Of a DNA stretch of 64,000 nucleotides, positions 19,712 to 32,299 are shown piece after piece. The stretch is taken from assembly GCA_002914805.1 (NCBI GenBank), contig JXTB01000016.1, positions 1,000,823 to 1,064,822 of the forward strand. Reading direction: 5' to 3'. Source of the DNA: Parasponia andersonii. Lineage: Eukaryota > Streptophyta > Magnoliopsida > Rosales > Cannabaceae. The translations under genes were made by a program, and so were the position numbers. Below the pieces are notes generated by a model that worked only from the letters and a program-made list of their open reading frames with translations, was not told the origin of the DNA and made no database searches. How positions within the stretch are numbered: the first letter of the stretch is position 1; every line of letters starts with the position of its first letter.

Positions 19712-22700
19712 CCAATTACATAATAATATAATTAATACATGGTCAATGCATTTTCTTGCTATATATATATATATATACATTTTTATTTTTATGGATTTGA
19801 AAAATATGCAGAACTCCTGGCCCCAGTAAACGAAATTCAAGCGTTTACTAGTACATTTACTTTGAATCCTATTAACTTTTATTTAATTAGTAGATCTTCC
19901 ACTCTAATTCGGTTAGTTTTCATAGGTCATGTATGGGATTTCATCCCATAAATATTTTCTTTTTTCAGGGATTTAGTTTAGGTAGGTAGGTCACCTTTTA
20001 GAATTAAGCAACATGTAAGGTAGTGTATATTCATTAAGGTGATAATCACCAAAATTATCAGTTTTCAACTAATCAAACGTACCCTCGGAGTTAATTAAAT
20101 TAAGGAATTTCCTTCTCGGAGATAGCTGTCTGGGATTGCTTTTTTTTTTTTTTTAAAACCAAATTTTTGCATAAAAAGCAGCTTTTGAAATTATCCTGTT
20201 TGGTAAAAAAATTATTTTAGATGTAACTGGCCCAAAATTAAATCAGTTTTCTTTTTTTTTTTTTCTTTTTCTTGAAGTAAAAAAATCCTACTTTAACATC
20301 TCTTTCGACCTTAATCAGAATAAAAATTCTTTAAGCAACACAGCAATACCAAATTTGTACAAAGTTTTTTAATTTTTTAAATGTTGCCCCGAAATTAGGT
20401 GGAATCTCTAAAGACATGCAGGTTTTCCACCACATTTTTTTGTTTGCTTTGCAGCAGAGGAATACAGTTGCCACGTAGCCGACATCCCTCATGGCCGGTT
20501 ACTTAAACTATATACATAAAACATTTTTTTTTTTAGGGATTACATATAGCTATATTAGTTTTGCTATTTTCAAAAGAAAAAAAAAAGAGGCTATATTGGT
20601 TTTGCTTAGATAGTATATATGCATATCAGTATATATTGATACATATACACAGAATATCGTGCAGACAATTTCCTAAAAGCACACAATTAAAGATCTGTGC
20701 CGGCACAATTTGGAGTAAACGGCCTCTAAAAGCTTTTGTTTATATTAAGAACGACACCATTGGATGCGGGTCCTTCTTTTAATTATATTTTACTACAGGA
20801 ATTGATCAGTCTTTCAAATGTTCTATTATTCATTTGTTCTCAATAAATATTTAATATAAAGTACTTTTCCTCGTTAAATATACTACTCTTCTTATATCTA
20901 TATATATTATCGACATATATATAATATGTATATTCGTATGTTTGCAAATTAAATGCCAATACTTAGCAGTTGTATTTGCAAAGGGGAATTTTTTTCCCCT
21001 TCTTAGTTCCAATCGTTGAAGTTGACATATAAATATTGCATTTTTCTTTCTTCTATCTACATGTATGTTTATATTGTAAACGTCGTCGAAGGGTCAAGAC
21101 AGAAAACAGGTACTTTTCTTTCTTTTATTTTTCCACTTCAAAGTGGAGATGATTGTGCGCATAGGGATGGCTACATTAATTTATAAGAGGCTTTATTATC
21201 CTGTCAGTAACACAGCTATTTCTTCAACAAAAGAATAATATATAGTACCATTGTTTCTTTTTTGCTTTTTGCAGTATACATTAGCCAGGGAAATCATGCA
21301 AATTAATTAAAGTATAAGATATTAAATACTAAATCACAAAACCAGTTACCCGTCTCAATTAGGTGGTAATTACATACTTAATGTCCAAAAATTTCCGTGA
21401 GAAAAAAAATGGCATGAACTCTATACCGACCCCATCTTATATATCACATTCATTATAATTCATAAAATTATAAATAATCATTACGCAATATATAGATGAG
21501 TCTATTTATTAACGGCGAAAAATAAACAGTCAGGACATATTACCAACTTACACATATAGCTTAAGCACAAACATAAATGGCACATGAGGCAATTCAGAAT
21601 ATTCCATCTACGAGCCATTAAGCAAATAAGCATATATGTAGCCAACTTCCCTATGTATGCCTACTCTTTAAAGCTACATGACATTATTAAGAAAAGGGTT
21701 GTTAGGACTAGCTACTTTGTACAGTTTTATACTAATATCGATGGATAGTGAAGTCACGCTGACATGCCTACAGAAGAAGCCCCAAATTTCAATTTTAAAA
21801 AGAAAAGTTGACCTTACTATTTTGTTAATTTCCTCGTAAGAAATCCACTTGTTTTTATATATACTAGGTGACTAATCACTTATTTGAAAGCTTTGTGTAG
21901 ACTATTGTTTATTGCAGTAAACATGGGATCTAATGAGTTGTACTCATGCAGGGGATTCCATGTTGATTGTCGGCTGACCCAAACTCAAAAAAAATAGATA
22001 AGCTGATTGGAGGAGCCGCAACTCTTGAATTAAAGACCAAAAAAAAAAAAAAAAAAAAAGGGCTACAATATTTAAGCTTACTTTGATGAGGTGTTTGGAT
22101 TAGATTTTAATTACGACTCTCTAGATAAATAGTGGGTTTTGGGCCTTTCTTCTAAAGTCAACTTGAACCACCATAGTATAATGATATGCATTTGGACTTG
22201 TGCAGAAAATGTCTGGTTGTACTTTTCCTATTGTCTTCCTTCACTGTACTTTTCTGTCTTTCTTTACTTTCTTTTTCTTTTTTTTTTTCCCGGAAAAAAA
22301 AATAATTGGAACGTTTTTCATGTAAGGTTGTTATAATGGGTTACGTTGGCTTTGGCTCTGTATGCCTAGGTCAACTTCCAATAGTTTATGATATCACAAT
22401 ATACTAGTGTCTACTTGTGGTTTTTAGTTCTTTTTAATTTCTTTATGCTGGGCATCTTTCCACGTAGAAAATTTCCCATTGTTTTACGTTTAGCCCTGAA
22501 AAGAGATCAAAGAATAATATTACGATGGGATTGATCAATTTCAAAGCTAAGAGAAATAAAAATGTTAAAAAATTGACGATAATATATATTTCCATTGCGT
22601 GATCAGATAAAACTCACTTGAATGAGTAACATCAATAAATTTTAAAATATTATAGGGAAATTAAAATTCTACCCCGGGGTTCCTTTAAGAAAACAAAAAT

Positions 22701-24510
22701 AATAAATAAAAAAAAAAAAGTTATACCCCGGGGAGTTCATTATTAGTCACATTGTTTCCACAATCTTTGGGTTTTGGCTCGGGATGTCTGGTTGAAAATT
22801 GAAAATTGATCATTTTTATTTTAATTTATATTATTTTTCATTGCTTAAGACTAAGGCGATGATGGCTATCAACTTAATTAAGGAATTCTTATTGGTAACC
22901 GAATATGGATCAACTATGTTATAGTAATTCTCAAAAAAAAATAGTCCAAGTGACAAGGTGCCCTATTTTAAGATCTTTTCCCACTTGGAGAAAGTGAAAT
23001 TAAGGGTTCAAACTCTCACATCGTTCTTAGAAGTTCAACCTAATAAGAATGACTATGGAAAGTGACCCACCATCGAGATCTTATTTTATTATTAAAAAAA
23101 ACTTATGTTATAACAACAAATTTGATGTAACATGGGGTAAGGAATAGTACTAAACAGTAGGAATTTCAAAGCATTGACGTTGAATTTTGGAAGGTTGTAT
23201 GTTTTATTTTTGCATCTTGCAAATTGAAACCCTTTATTTATGATAGATTATCATTCCTTGGCTTGTACATATCGAGATGTGACAACATTTGGCACATAAA
23301 TTTTGTTTTCATTCCCTTAAGAGACGGTTAACAGCAAAAATATTTTATATATCTAAATTCATAAGGTGTGTAACAGGGTGTCCTCTAAAATGTTTTATCA
23401 GCGAAGAAAACAAAAAAATTAGACCACGTAACCTATGAGGTATTGTCCATTGTCTCTGTATGCGTTTATTGACCAAATAGCTTCAAAAACCACTTAATGG
23501 GTTGTTGAATATTTGCAAAAGTTAAAAGACCGTGTTAATTAGTCATATCGAAATTGATAGTATAAATTTTTGATGCTTACAAATTAAAACAGAATCTTAC
23601 ATCATTTCTAAATCTTTAAAAAAAAAAAAAAGAAAAAGAAAAAGAAAAAAAAGGTCAAAATTAGACGAAGAAAAGAGATCAGCAGCAGCTTTTTATGTTT
23701 TTCCCCCCTGCATAGGAGAGTGCACTTTTTGTGGTTTTGTACCGAGTGGATGGATTAATCAAAAGGAGTGGGTTTTTTCCTATAAACACTGTGTGGACAA
23801 ACGTTTTGGCCTACCTTTTGACTTGTCTAATCAGTTTCAATGATCAAATGAAAAGTCAACCATTTTTCTCTCCATGATAAAAAAATCCATTAATTTGAGT
23901 TAGTGGGTTCAGAGTTGTCTAAATTAGACATCGCTGAAAACAAAAAGTAAAAAACAAAAACAAAAAACAAAAAAAGTACTTCCAGGAAATCCACCTAAAT
24001 TTGGGTTGTTACTTGTTAATTATCGTTATTCATCTAAATTTTTTATTATAAGTATATATAAGAAGAAAAGTTTTGGTTTTTTGAAAAAGTTCATCCACTC
24101 ATAATTCTTGGGTTGAATTGTAACACAACACAAGATGGTCAAAAAAATATGTACTTGTCTGTTGTCTCTTCATGGCCCCAAGATTTCTCAATCGATAGCA
24201 TGCATGGCTAAAATTGATCACAAAGGTAGTGCTACCATCTTTCAATATTGGAGCACTTAAAATCCATGTGCGACCTCTTACTATGGACAAAGTTTATAAA
24301 TTTATAGTACATAGGCAGTACAGGTAATATAGTGAAGGAGGTCAATATCAAACTCAAAACCTTTTGTTTTTGTTATTTTTTTTCTCCTTAATAAAGCAAA
24401 GTTCATAATGTATTTCGATACAATGAATGTAAACATCATAGTTAACACTAGCATGTAATTGTACAAAAAAAAGGTCTAAGTAGCTAACATTTGATTAAAT
24501 AACAACATTA
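19712..24510. other. Long intergenic stretch before the Harbinger-like element
   Basis: About 4.8 kb of AT-rich DNA with homopolymer runs (for example A-run near 22040, T-run near 22268) and short TA repeats. Open frames here are short and low-complexity. The only structure I can suggest is a SINE-like segment at 22941-23110. No gene seen. Confidence 0.6.
22941..23110 (+). mobile_element. Possible tRNA-derived SINE fragment
   Basis: GGTTCAAACTC at 23005-23015 matches the RNA polymerase III B-box consensus at 10 of 11 positions. TAGTCCAAGTGACAAGG about 60 bases upstream is a loose A-box match. The segment ends in an AT-rich tail near 23085-23105. Spacing is longer than usual and no target duplication was confirmed. 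Confidence 0.28.
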
Positions 24511-25821
24511 GAACATCTCTAATGCAATGTTGTTTCATTGTTTTACGGATTAATCACTTAAAATACTATCACTTTTAACTTTTTTCGCAAAATATATTTT
24601 ATCTTTTGAACTTCTGCAAATTAGTAACATCTTTTTTAAAATTCTGTAAATTAATACCTTCATATTTACGATTTCTGCAAATTAATACATTTACTTTTGA
24701 ATTCTACAAATTAATATTCTTATATTACCAATTTTTGCAAATTAATACTCGTAGCTTTGGTTTTTTTTTTTTGTATATTTATACTATAAGCAAAATAAAA
24801 AATGAAAACACATCTCATTAACTTATTAAAAATATTTAGATATTAGTATGTTATCAAAACTATTTTATAACTACTTTTTTTTGGTTAATTGCTAAAAAAA
24901 AACACAATTTTTTTTCCTTCTCACTCTTCTTTTTCTTTTCTTTTTTTACAATTAATTATTTTTACCTCTTATTCTAATTTTTAACTTTTCTTTTTTAAAT
25001 GAAAAGTGAAATAAGCTAAGCACAAATATTTTTTAGAAATTTTATTATTATTTAATAAGTTTTAATTAAGTTGATGATAGCTACTACCATCTTCTTGTTA
25101 TTAAAATCAACTAATTGGGTATTAAGGTTATAAATTTATAGGAATTTTAAATGTTAGTGTATTAATTTACAAGAATTTTAATTATTAGAGTATTAATTTG
25201 CAGAATTTAAAAGTGAGGATATTATTTTAACAGAAATTCAAAAGTCAGAATATTATTTTGTGGAAATTTAAAAAAGATGATATTTTAATGTTATTATCCC
25301 ATTAAAATTTTTATAGACATTCAAAAATTATGATTATTTTTTTTTTTGCAAAAAAGTTAAAAATCAAGGTATTTTATTGTTATTATCCCATTAAAAATTT
25401 TATAGACATTCAAAAATTATGATTTTTTTTTTTGCAAAAAAGTTAAAAATCAGGATATTTTATTGTTATTATCCCTTATTTTAATGTTATAGCATGTAGC
25501 ACAAAAATTATTTTTCAATGTAATGTTATTTATTGTGCCAAATTTAACATATACATGCCATATTTGGTCTCAAATATAGAATAAGTAATGTTATAATTTT
25601 AAAGTTTTAAAATTTCTACTTTTAATTAATGCTCCATCATTTACTTATATGTACTTTTACATGCTCAATCAATACAATTTCTTACAAATTACAAAATTAA
25701 CTTATGAATTATTAAATTATAAAAAAAGTGAGCATAGTTAAAATAGCATCGAGCATTAGAGTAAAAACTTAAATTAGGTGTCAAATATAGCATGAGTACA
25801 TCATTTGCATTAGAGATGGTC
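24511..25821. mobile_element. Non-autonomous PIF/Harbinger-like element, 1.3 kb
   Basis: The left terminus GAACATCTCTAATGCAA and the reverse complement of the right terminus, GACCATCTCTAATGCAA, match at 16 of 17 positions. TTA lies directly outside both ends (24508-24510 and 25822-25824), the 3-bp target duplication typical of PIF/Harbinger and Tourist-like elements. No transposase frame is present. Inside, about 24600-24770 holds a roughly 37-bp repeat (TTCTGCAAATTAATAC), and 25130-25270 holds related sequence in reverse complement, so the element can fold on itself. It ends about 320 bp before the BURP gene 2 start codon. Confidence 0.75.
25292..25480. repeat. Tandem repeat of 86-89 bp inside the Harbinger-like element
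   Basis: TATTATCCC recurs at 25292, 25381 and 25467, each followed by related sequence with ATAGACATTCAAAAATTATG and TTTGCAAAAAAGTTAAAAATC in the first two units. About two full copies and a partial third. Confidence 0.8.
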
Positions 25822-25824
25822 TTA

Positions 25825-26139
25825 CTTCCTAACTGCCTTATTTTTCTTTTCAGAAAAAAGAAAAAAAAAAAAAAACTGGTTTGACTAATGAAGCTATTTA
25901 ATTAAAAAAAATTAAAAATAAGGAAGAGTACACATATATTATTAGAAACATGACATGAGATATTATGCTAACTGCCACCTGTCGGCAATTTTTTAAATAA
26001 CCTCAACTTGATCATTGATTATTATGTAAACTCCCAGCTGACTAGTTATAAGGTTGGTCATATTTATGTTTTCTCACTTTAGAGGCAGAAAAATCTACGC
26101 TAATTAAGGGAATTAGGTGAAGAAGAAAAGAAAAGAAAG
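25825..26139. promoter_or_regulatory. Proximal upstream region of BURP gene 2
   Basis: Short AT-rich region between the transposon and the first exon. A possible TATA-like ATATTTATG lies near 26060. No other element can be named with confidence. Confidence 0.35.
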
Positions 26140-27166
26140 ATGAGACTTGCTATAGGTCTTTGGAGCCTTCTCTTCTATGCTTCACTTCTTATATGGGTAA
26201 GCTGTTTTTTCTCTTCAATCTTCTCATGTATATCCAGCTTAGGAAATAATAATAATAATAATAATAATAAAAAGTTGGAAAAAAAACTTAACCAAAAGAA
26301 AAAGTCATCTATTCCAAGCTTTCTAAGTTGTATGTAACCTTTGAAATTTTTGGCAGATTTTGGAACAGAGCAGTGCAAGAAAAACAACAATTAGATACAA
26401 GAAAGGCATCATCAAAGATCATGATCATGACCATGATCCATCATCCCACGTGCATCACGTGATGATGAACGACGACCCTTCAGTCAACGTCTTCTTCACC
26501 CCAAACGACCTCAAAATCGGGAAAACGATTCCCATCTACTTCTCAGAAATGAACCACTCTGTCTCCCCTCGATTACTGACCAAAGAGGAATCCGATTCCA
26601 TTCCTTTCTCTCTATCCGAACTCCCAAACCTCCTCGACTACTTCTCATTCCCTAAAGACTCCCCTCAAGCCAAAGCCATGGAATACACTCTCACGCAGTG
26701 CCAGCTGGAACCCATCAAAGGGGAGACCCGATTCTGCGCGACCACCTTGGAGTCCATGCTCGACTTCGCATCCGATTCCTTCGGGTCGGGTGTTCGGTTC
26801 CGGGTTTTGACCACGACCCATTTGAAGAACCCGACTGCCCTCTTGCAAAACTACACCGTTTTGGGGGAACCAAAAGAAATCATCGCCCGGAGGATGATCG
26901 GGTGCCATACGATGCCGTATCCGTACGCGGTGTTCTATTGCCATAGCCAGGGGAGTGGGAGTGAGAACAAGGTGTTTGAGGTTTCGCTGGTGGGAGAATA
27001 TGGCGAGAGGGTGGAAGCTGCTGCGGTTTGCCACATGGATACTTCTCGGTGGGACCGCGATCACGTGTCATTTCACGTGCTTGGGGTTGAGCCAGGGAGT
27101 TCTCCGGTTTGCCATTTCTTCCCTTCGGATAATCTTGTTTGGGTTCCTTTGCCCTCTTCTATCTGA
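26140..27166 (+). CDS. BURP-domain protein 2, intact, two exons
   Basis: Secreted BURP protein of 288 residues, close paralogue of the gene at 15205. Exon 1 (26140-26196, 19 codons) is a signal peptide (MRLAIGLWSLLFYASLLIW) ending at GTAAGC. The 160-bp intron ends TTGGCAG at 26356, and exon 2 (26357-27166) continues in phase 0 with ILEQSSARK. A His/Asp-rich linker (HDHDHDPSSHVHH) follows, a possible metal-binding patch absent from gene 1. The BURP domain starts at VFFTPNDLKIGKTIPIYF and includes SPQAKAMEYTL, GETRFCATTLESMLDF and CH-x10-CH-x28-CH-x25-CH, ending in WVPLPSSI. All CH pairs are present. The second exon is markedly GC-richer than its surroundings. BURP proteins act in the apoplast; the exact role is not readable here. 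Confidence 0.94.
26245..26272 (+). repeat. AAT microsatellite in the intron of BURP gene 2
   Basis: About nine AAT units inside the 160-bp intron. Length variation would change intron size but not the protein. Confidence 0.9.
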
Positions 27167-27907
27167 GTAAATGTTGATTTAAAATGTAGTTAGGGGGTCT
27201 ATAGTGCGAGCTGGCATTTGTGCCTTAAGCTACTGAATTGCTTGTTTTGTACATATTAAATACGTTTTTGTTATAAATCTTGTACTATGATCGGGATTCT
27301 TCATATTCCATAACTCCAATCATTTTCATTCCATAACCCATTTAAATATTATACTGGTTTAGTAGTAAATTTTTATAACTTATACTAATTTTTATTATTC
27401 TACTAATTATGATAATAGGCCTGTATAAAAAAAACCTTTCAATATGTATTGTACTGTAGATACCAAGAAAAAACTGTATAATAAGAAAATTCTCCTTTCT
27501 CCTTGTATCTTGTTCTTTTATCTTCTAGTTCGTACTTAGTCTTGAGTTTATAATATATTATCAACACCAATATCTAGCTATGGAAAATTTTGAAGGACAA
27601 ATTTGGATGAGCTAATCACTTTGTTGACTATGTTAGTACTCAAATGTTATCTGGAGGTGATTGCATTGAGGTATACTCTCGTTCTTTTAGTTAAATTTAA
27701 TCCCCCGCTAATTTATAATTTATAGATATTATTAGTTATTAGTGGATATTATAGTTGTTATAAGAATTATATCTCATATTTAGAATATTTGCTCTAATTA
27801 TTTTCTTATTTTAGGACTTTGCACATTTCTCAAAGAGAATATTGCACTTTAAAATTGTGAATTTGCTATAAATTGACACTATAACATAAATATATAATTA
27901 TGAGAAG
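27167..27907. other. 3' flank of BURP gene 2 up to Tat element B
   Basis: 3' UTR and AT-rich intergenic DNA; no gene or repeat recognised. The last five bases before the LTR are AGAAG. Confidence 0.5.
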
Positions 27908-28521
27908 TGTTGATGGAGGTTTTGTCAACAATAAATTTAGAAAAAATTACGAGATGTGGTTTGTGTGAAAAGGGTTATTAATCAAAACAAATAAAGAGGT
28001 AAAGATTTTATAGTGGTTCAGCCCCGAAAAAGATGACCTTACGTCTATTGTTTTTCATTATTTTTTGGAGAATTACAAGAACTGAAAATTACAATGTATT
28101 GTCCGGAAAGAAGAAAAAAACATTCTTAAGAATTCTTTTGTAACTATAGATTCGAAAAAAGTCCCAGTCCCCCTCACCGAAACATTGAACTCCCTTTATA
28201 TAGATGAAGGTAGCTCAATGTTCCCAATTGTGAGAATGAGTAATTGTACAATCGGGTAATACAATTTGAGTAATAATATGATTGGGTAATCACTTAAATT
28301 GGGTAACTGGTCGAACTTGAAAGAGACTTTTGTTTCCCTTTCCTTGTAGGTTACCTGTTTGACAAAGCATAGACTAATCTTCTTTTCATTCTGGTCGTAC
28401 ATAACCTATTCGGAGGAGGTCGCACGTAACTTAGCGGTGGAGATCTCATGCAACCCTTTCAGATGAGATCGCACTTAATCTTACTCATGCGACTTAACAT
28501 AGGATTTTAGACCGCACAACA
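27908..28521 (-). repeat. 3' LTR of element B
   Basis: In element orientation it runs TGTTGTGCGGTCTAAAATCC to ACCTCCATCAACA, 614 bp. TATA box (CTATATAAAGGGAG) at about 28203-28192. It holds CGACCTC-type motifs like those in element A. Confidence 0.88.
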
Positions 28522-28536
28522 ACTGCCCCCCAGCTT
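28522..28536 (-). promoter_or_regulatory. Polypurine tract of element B
   Basis: GCTGGGGGGCAGT in element orientation, directly before the 3' LTR. Confidence 0.75.
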
Positions 28537-28899
28537 CATTAGTTCTTCAGGACAAAATTGAGCTTCCTTTTAATGTAAGTGAGTGTGAACTCAAAAATGC
28601 GACGTCACGACCTAGACTTGAGATCCTTGAAGAGTCAAAGAGTCGTCAGATCTCAAATCTTACCTTTCTCAAGATCACGCGCACCTCTTTCTGACAGATG
28701 AAAACACGTGTCGCATTTTCTAAGAAAAATAGCAGAACTCGAGGAGACTCAAGGATATCGATGATGCCAACTGTCGTCTTTAAACCGAATCATTTCAAAT
28801 TTTGAAAGATACTGATTTAATTTCGGAAAAAAAAAAATCAGATCTCGCGTGAACTTCGGCCTTTAGATCTGAAAATCAAATACCGTGGTCTACGACTGT

Positions 28900-29512
28900 G
28901 ATTTAGCGATGCTCGAGAAATAAATATCGGAAATCAATCTACTTCTACTTCTTCATTACAAACTCTCGTTTTCCATCTTTCTAAAATCCCGAAGTATTTC
29001 AGAGCAAACCCTACAGCACCGTTTTGTTCTTCAGCTCGCATAATTCCAGTATCTTCTCCGACGGAGTTCAGACCATAACTCAATCCCTCCGCTTTTGAAG
29101 AAAGGTTAGTACATTTCTTCTCTTCTATTGTTACATTTCTTCTCTTCTATTGTTCTTCATCTGTTTTCGGAAAAACTTACAGTTTTAATTTCTAGGAATA
29201 GAAACACATCCCATATTCGGACAAACTGGAATGAGAATTTTTCAAATCCCCTTATACCAGTTCAGAGAATAGACTCTTACTAGATAATGGTCAAAGATAA
29301 ACTCATGAAAAGAGTTTCTAGGGTCTGATACCCTATTTATTTATTTTTTGACAAACTGCTCGAACAATTTTTATGAATCCGTAGACCAATAAGAAAAAAT
29401 TCGATAAGCTTGCTTTTTAATAATCCTAGGGTGAACCCCCAAAATTTACTAGCACATAGTGAAAAATCCTTGATGCTCGCATAGGACTAAACCCATTTGT
29501 ATTTCTTTTCAG
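28900..29512 (+). promoter_or_regulatory. Promoter region and 5'-UTR intron of the antisense gene in element B
   Basis: A TATA-like AATAAATAT lies near 28920. A non-coding exon ends TTTTGAAGAAAG|GTTAGT at 29104/29105, and the intron ends TTCTTTTCAG at 29512, abutting the ATG at 29513. The exon end and acceptor position are the same as in element A. Confidence 0.5.
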
Positions 29513-31587
29513 ATGTCTAGTAGTGAGGATTTTAGAGAAGGGAATGCATTTTCTGGAGAATCTGACTCCAGTGTTAGCTCCATAAACCTCGAAGATTACC
29601 TTGAGTCAGAACCCGAAATAGAGATAACAGGGGTCAGGCAAAATAGTCCTCGCATAAGTGACCTCTCTCAGGACCATTGATCTCGACATATCAGGGATGC
29701 CCATGCCTTTTCATCGGGCTATCAATACGTAGAGAGAAATTGGTCATGTACCAATATAGGGACGAGCTGCACATCGAACAAGCTCAGCAAAATCGTGTGC
29801 AACTATAAGATCGCCATCCCTCTTCGCCTACCTATGGAATTCAATCGACCACACATACTACCATATGGAATCGCTTCTTTTTCTGAAGCAGTTCTCAAGT
29901 GCAGTATCCACCTCCCACTTCATCCATACATAAAATCAATTATCGATTACTATGGGGTCGTCCCGTTCCAACTGACTCCTAATATATACAGATATATAGT
30001 AGGTTTGTACATACTTTACCACAAATTAGGTTTAGACTCTCCTTCTCCTAAAGAATTCGCTTGGTTTTACCAAGTGAAATCAAACCCGTCAGATCTTGGC
30101 TTCTTTTATGCAAGCAAATGGTCGAACCAGGTAATAAAAACAATCTACGGGATTCGCAATAATATGGGAAAATGGAAAAATCTATTTTTCCATTTGACTA
30201 TGCAGATAATGACTTCTTTCAAAATCCCGGTAGATAGTTTTCTAATTTATCACATTTTTCTATTTTATTATTTTTATCCTGATCGCACTCGCATGTCATC
30301 GCAAACAACAGGGAACGGCCTGGACTTTCTAGGGAACAGCTCACAAAGGTGTACAAAATCAACGACCTTTCAATCGAGGAATTTGATTGGAAAGTACTTG
30401 GAACTTCCAGGAACCTGGTTACTTGCAGTCTGTTTCCAAAAGGAGCCGCGTTCCCTAACCCCCCCGTCTGTTCATCCAGACTTTCGAGTTCAAAGAAAAA
30501 GAAGCCAAGGAAACAAACGGATATAAGTGCCTCGTCTTCCAGACTTAGGAAACGAAAAGCGCCTAACACCCCTCCAGTTTCAGAACCTTCCTCTCCAGAA
30601 ACAGCGTCACCACCAGCTCCTCAACAAGAAGGTAATCATATATACACTTTCTAATTATCATTGTATTATATTACCTCGCTCACTGTCATATCTGTATAGA
30701 AATAGTTATTGGTAGTGGCCTGCGAGCACCACCCTCCACTCTCGGGTTCATGGCAAAATCCAAGACACCTGAGAGCACTCCTTTATCATCGAAAGAGAAA
30801 GAGAAGGTCAATAACTCCAAAAAATGAAAAGTTGCCTTCGAGAACATCCCAACAAGCTCGCCTCCTCCACAGCCTCAGACAACGAGCCATTCTGAACTAC
30901 CCAAAGAGGCTGCCATCTCTTCGGAACCGATCCTGGTAGATAAGGATGAGGAGCTCTTCGCACTCCTCAATCAACTACCAGAGAAGGCTGGTATGAGTGC
31001 AGCCTTCATTGATCGGTTCACTTCCGAGGAGGGCTGGGAGCGAATGAAGTGACGATCTGCCAAGATTGCTTTTGGCTCTGCGATGAGGATGCTGGCCAAT
31101 GTAAGTACCCCTTTTTTTCTCTCCTCAAATGTATTATTTCTTAGCATTAATGGTTATATTTTTAGACTGCGGCTGCTGCTGTCCTGATGCATGACCCGGT
31201 CCTCGAATGCTTGGAGAAGGAGAAAAAAGTCTTTGCTTAGAGAGGCAACAGCTGCTTGAAGGCCTGACCAAGGAGAAGCTCGAGAAGGAGAACCTCGAGG
31301 AGAAAGACAAAGAGCTCGAGAAAACCATCTCTGAGCATCCGGATCGCATGGGGAAGGCAACAACAGAGGCAGTTCACAAAGCTATCGAAGAGTTCAAGGC
31401 GACTGAAGTCAAAGAGCTCGAAGACAAAGCTAGTGACATTGCCTCGTCGACCTTCATTTTTAACATCTTCTGTGAGCATCCGGACTTTGATTTCTCCATC
31501 CTTGGCGAGGACGTGGTCGAGCTTGTCCAGAGTTGGAGGGAGGATACTGCCAAAACTAGGGATGGCGGTGCAAGCACTTCCGCATAA
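29513..31587 (+). pseudogene. Antisense accessory gene of element B, four exons, decayed
   Basis: Plus-strand gene inside a minus-strand retrotransposon. By alignment with elements A and C, exons are 29513-30233, 30304-30631, 30700-31100 and 31166-31587. Exon 1 carries the PF04195-type domain (LPLHPYIKS, YYGVVPFQLTPN, YRYIVGLYILYHKLG). Exons 2 and 3 carry a basic linker and DEELFALLNQLPEKAG. Exon 4 carries a long charged coiled coil (LTKEKLEKENLEEKDKELEK), then SIL-EDVVELVQSW and GGASTSA at the stop. Damage: TGG to TGA near 29678, loss of GT at the exon 1 donor and of AG at the exon 2 acceptor, a TGA in exon 3 (31050 region) and a frame change in exon 4 near 31235. The intact protein type would be about 630 residues. 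Function unknown. Confidence 0.75.
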
Positions 31588-32299
31588 CAAACACTTGTAT
31601 TTTTTTATTATTTTTTAGAAAAATGCGGGCTTGTCCCCTTTCCTCTCTACTTATGCACGGGTGCAAAAATTCTTTTAATGAATATTATTTTTTCCTCAGG
31701 CATATTCCTGCAAAATAATCAAAATACAACATTGTAATTTTAACTAAGTAGTCAATCACTAGGTGACTAATCAGTACGCTTTTTGTGATTTGAATCCAAC
31801 TAACTTAAAATGAGTTCTAAGTATTAGGATAGGTTAGGTCGCTTAAGAAAACAGCAAGTATGAGTGATGCAAACTCAACTGTTTTTCAAAAGTTCCATGG
31901 CAAAATATGATATAGTAATATTTCACATCGAACAATGAATATTTTGTTTAGTTACTTTATTATTCGAGGAGGGGAATTGCGTAATACGACATGCTAAGGC
32001 ATGAAGCGAGGAGAAAATCCGAAGATTTTAAGGAGTTTTAGATATTTCGACGATCTAAAACTCTGTCCCCTCTAAATGGACGTTTTGCATAGTCCCTTAG
32101 GAAACAAGTAGGAGATAAAATTCTGATCCCACTACCCCCCGAGTTTTATTGTGTCTGAAAACTGCCATAAAACTATAAGAGATGAACCAAATGAATTTGA
32201 AGTAATAGTCGAAGAAATATTATTGACGAATGACGTCGAATGTCGAAATAATGAAGATACAGGAAGCCGTTGAAAATACATGAAGATAAACATGAAGAT
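31588..32299. other. Spacer between convergent antisense gene and integrase end, element B
   Basis: About 700 bp where transcripts of gag-pol and the antisense gene would meet head to head. No ORF. The same spacer exists in element C (50704-51453) with recognisable shared sequence, for example the CACCTAGTGATTGACTAC block around 31750-31770 in complement. Confidence 0.6.

Noticed and set aside
26645..27071. Long minus-strand frames opposite BURP gene 2
   Set aside because: Shadows of the GC-rich second exon; the plus-strand frame carries the conserved BURP motifs.
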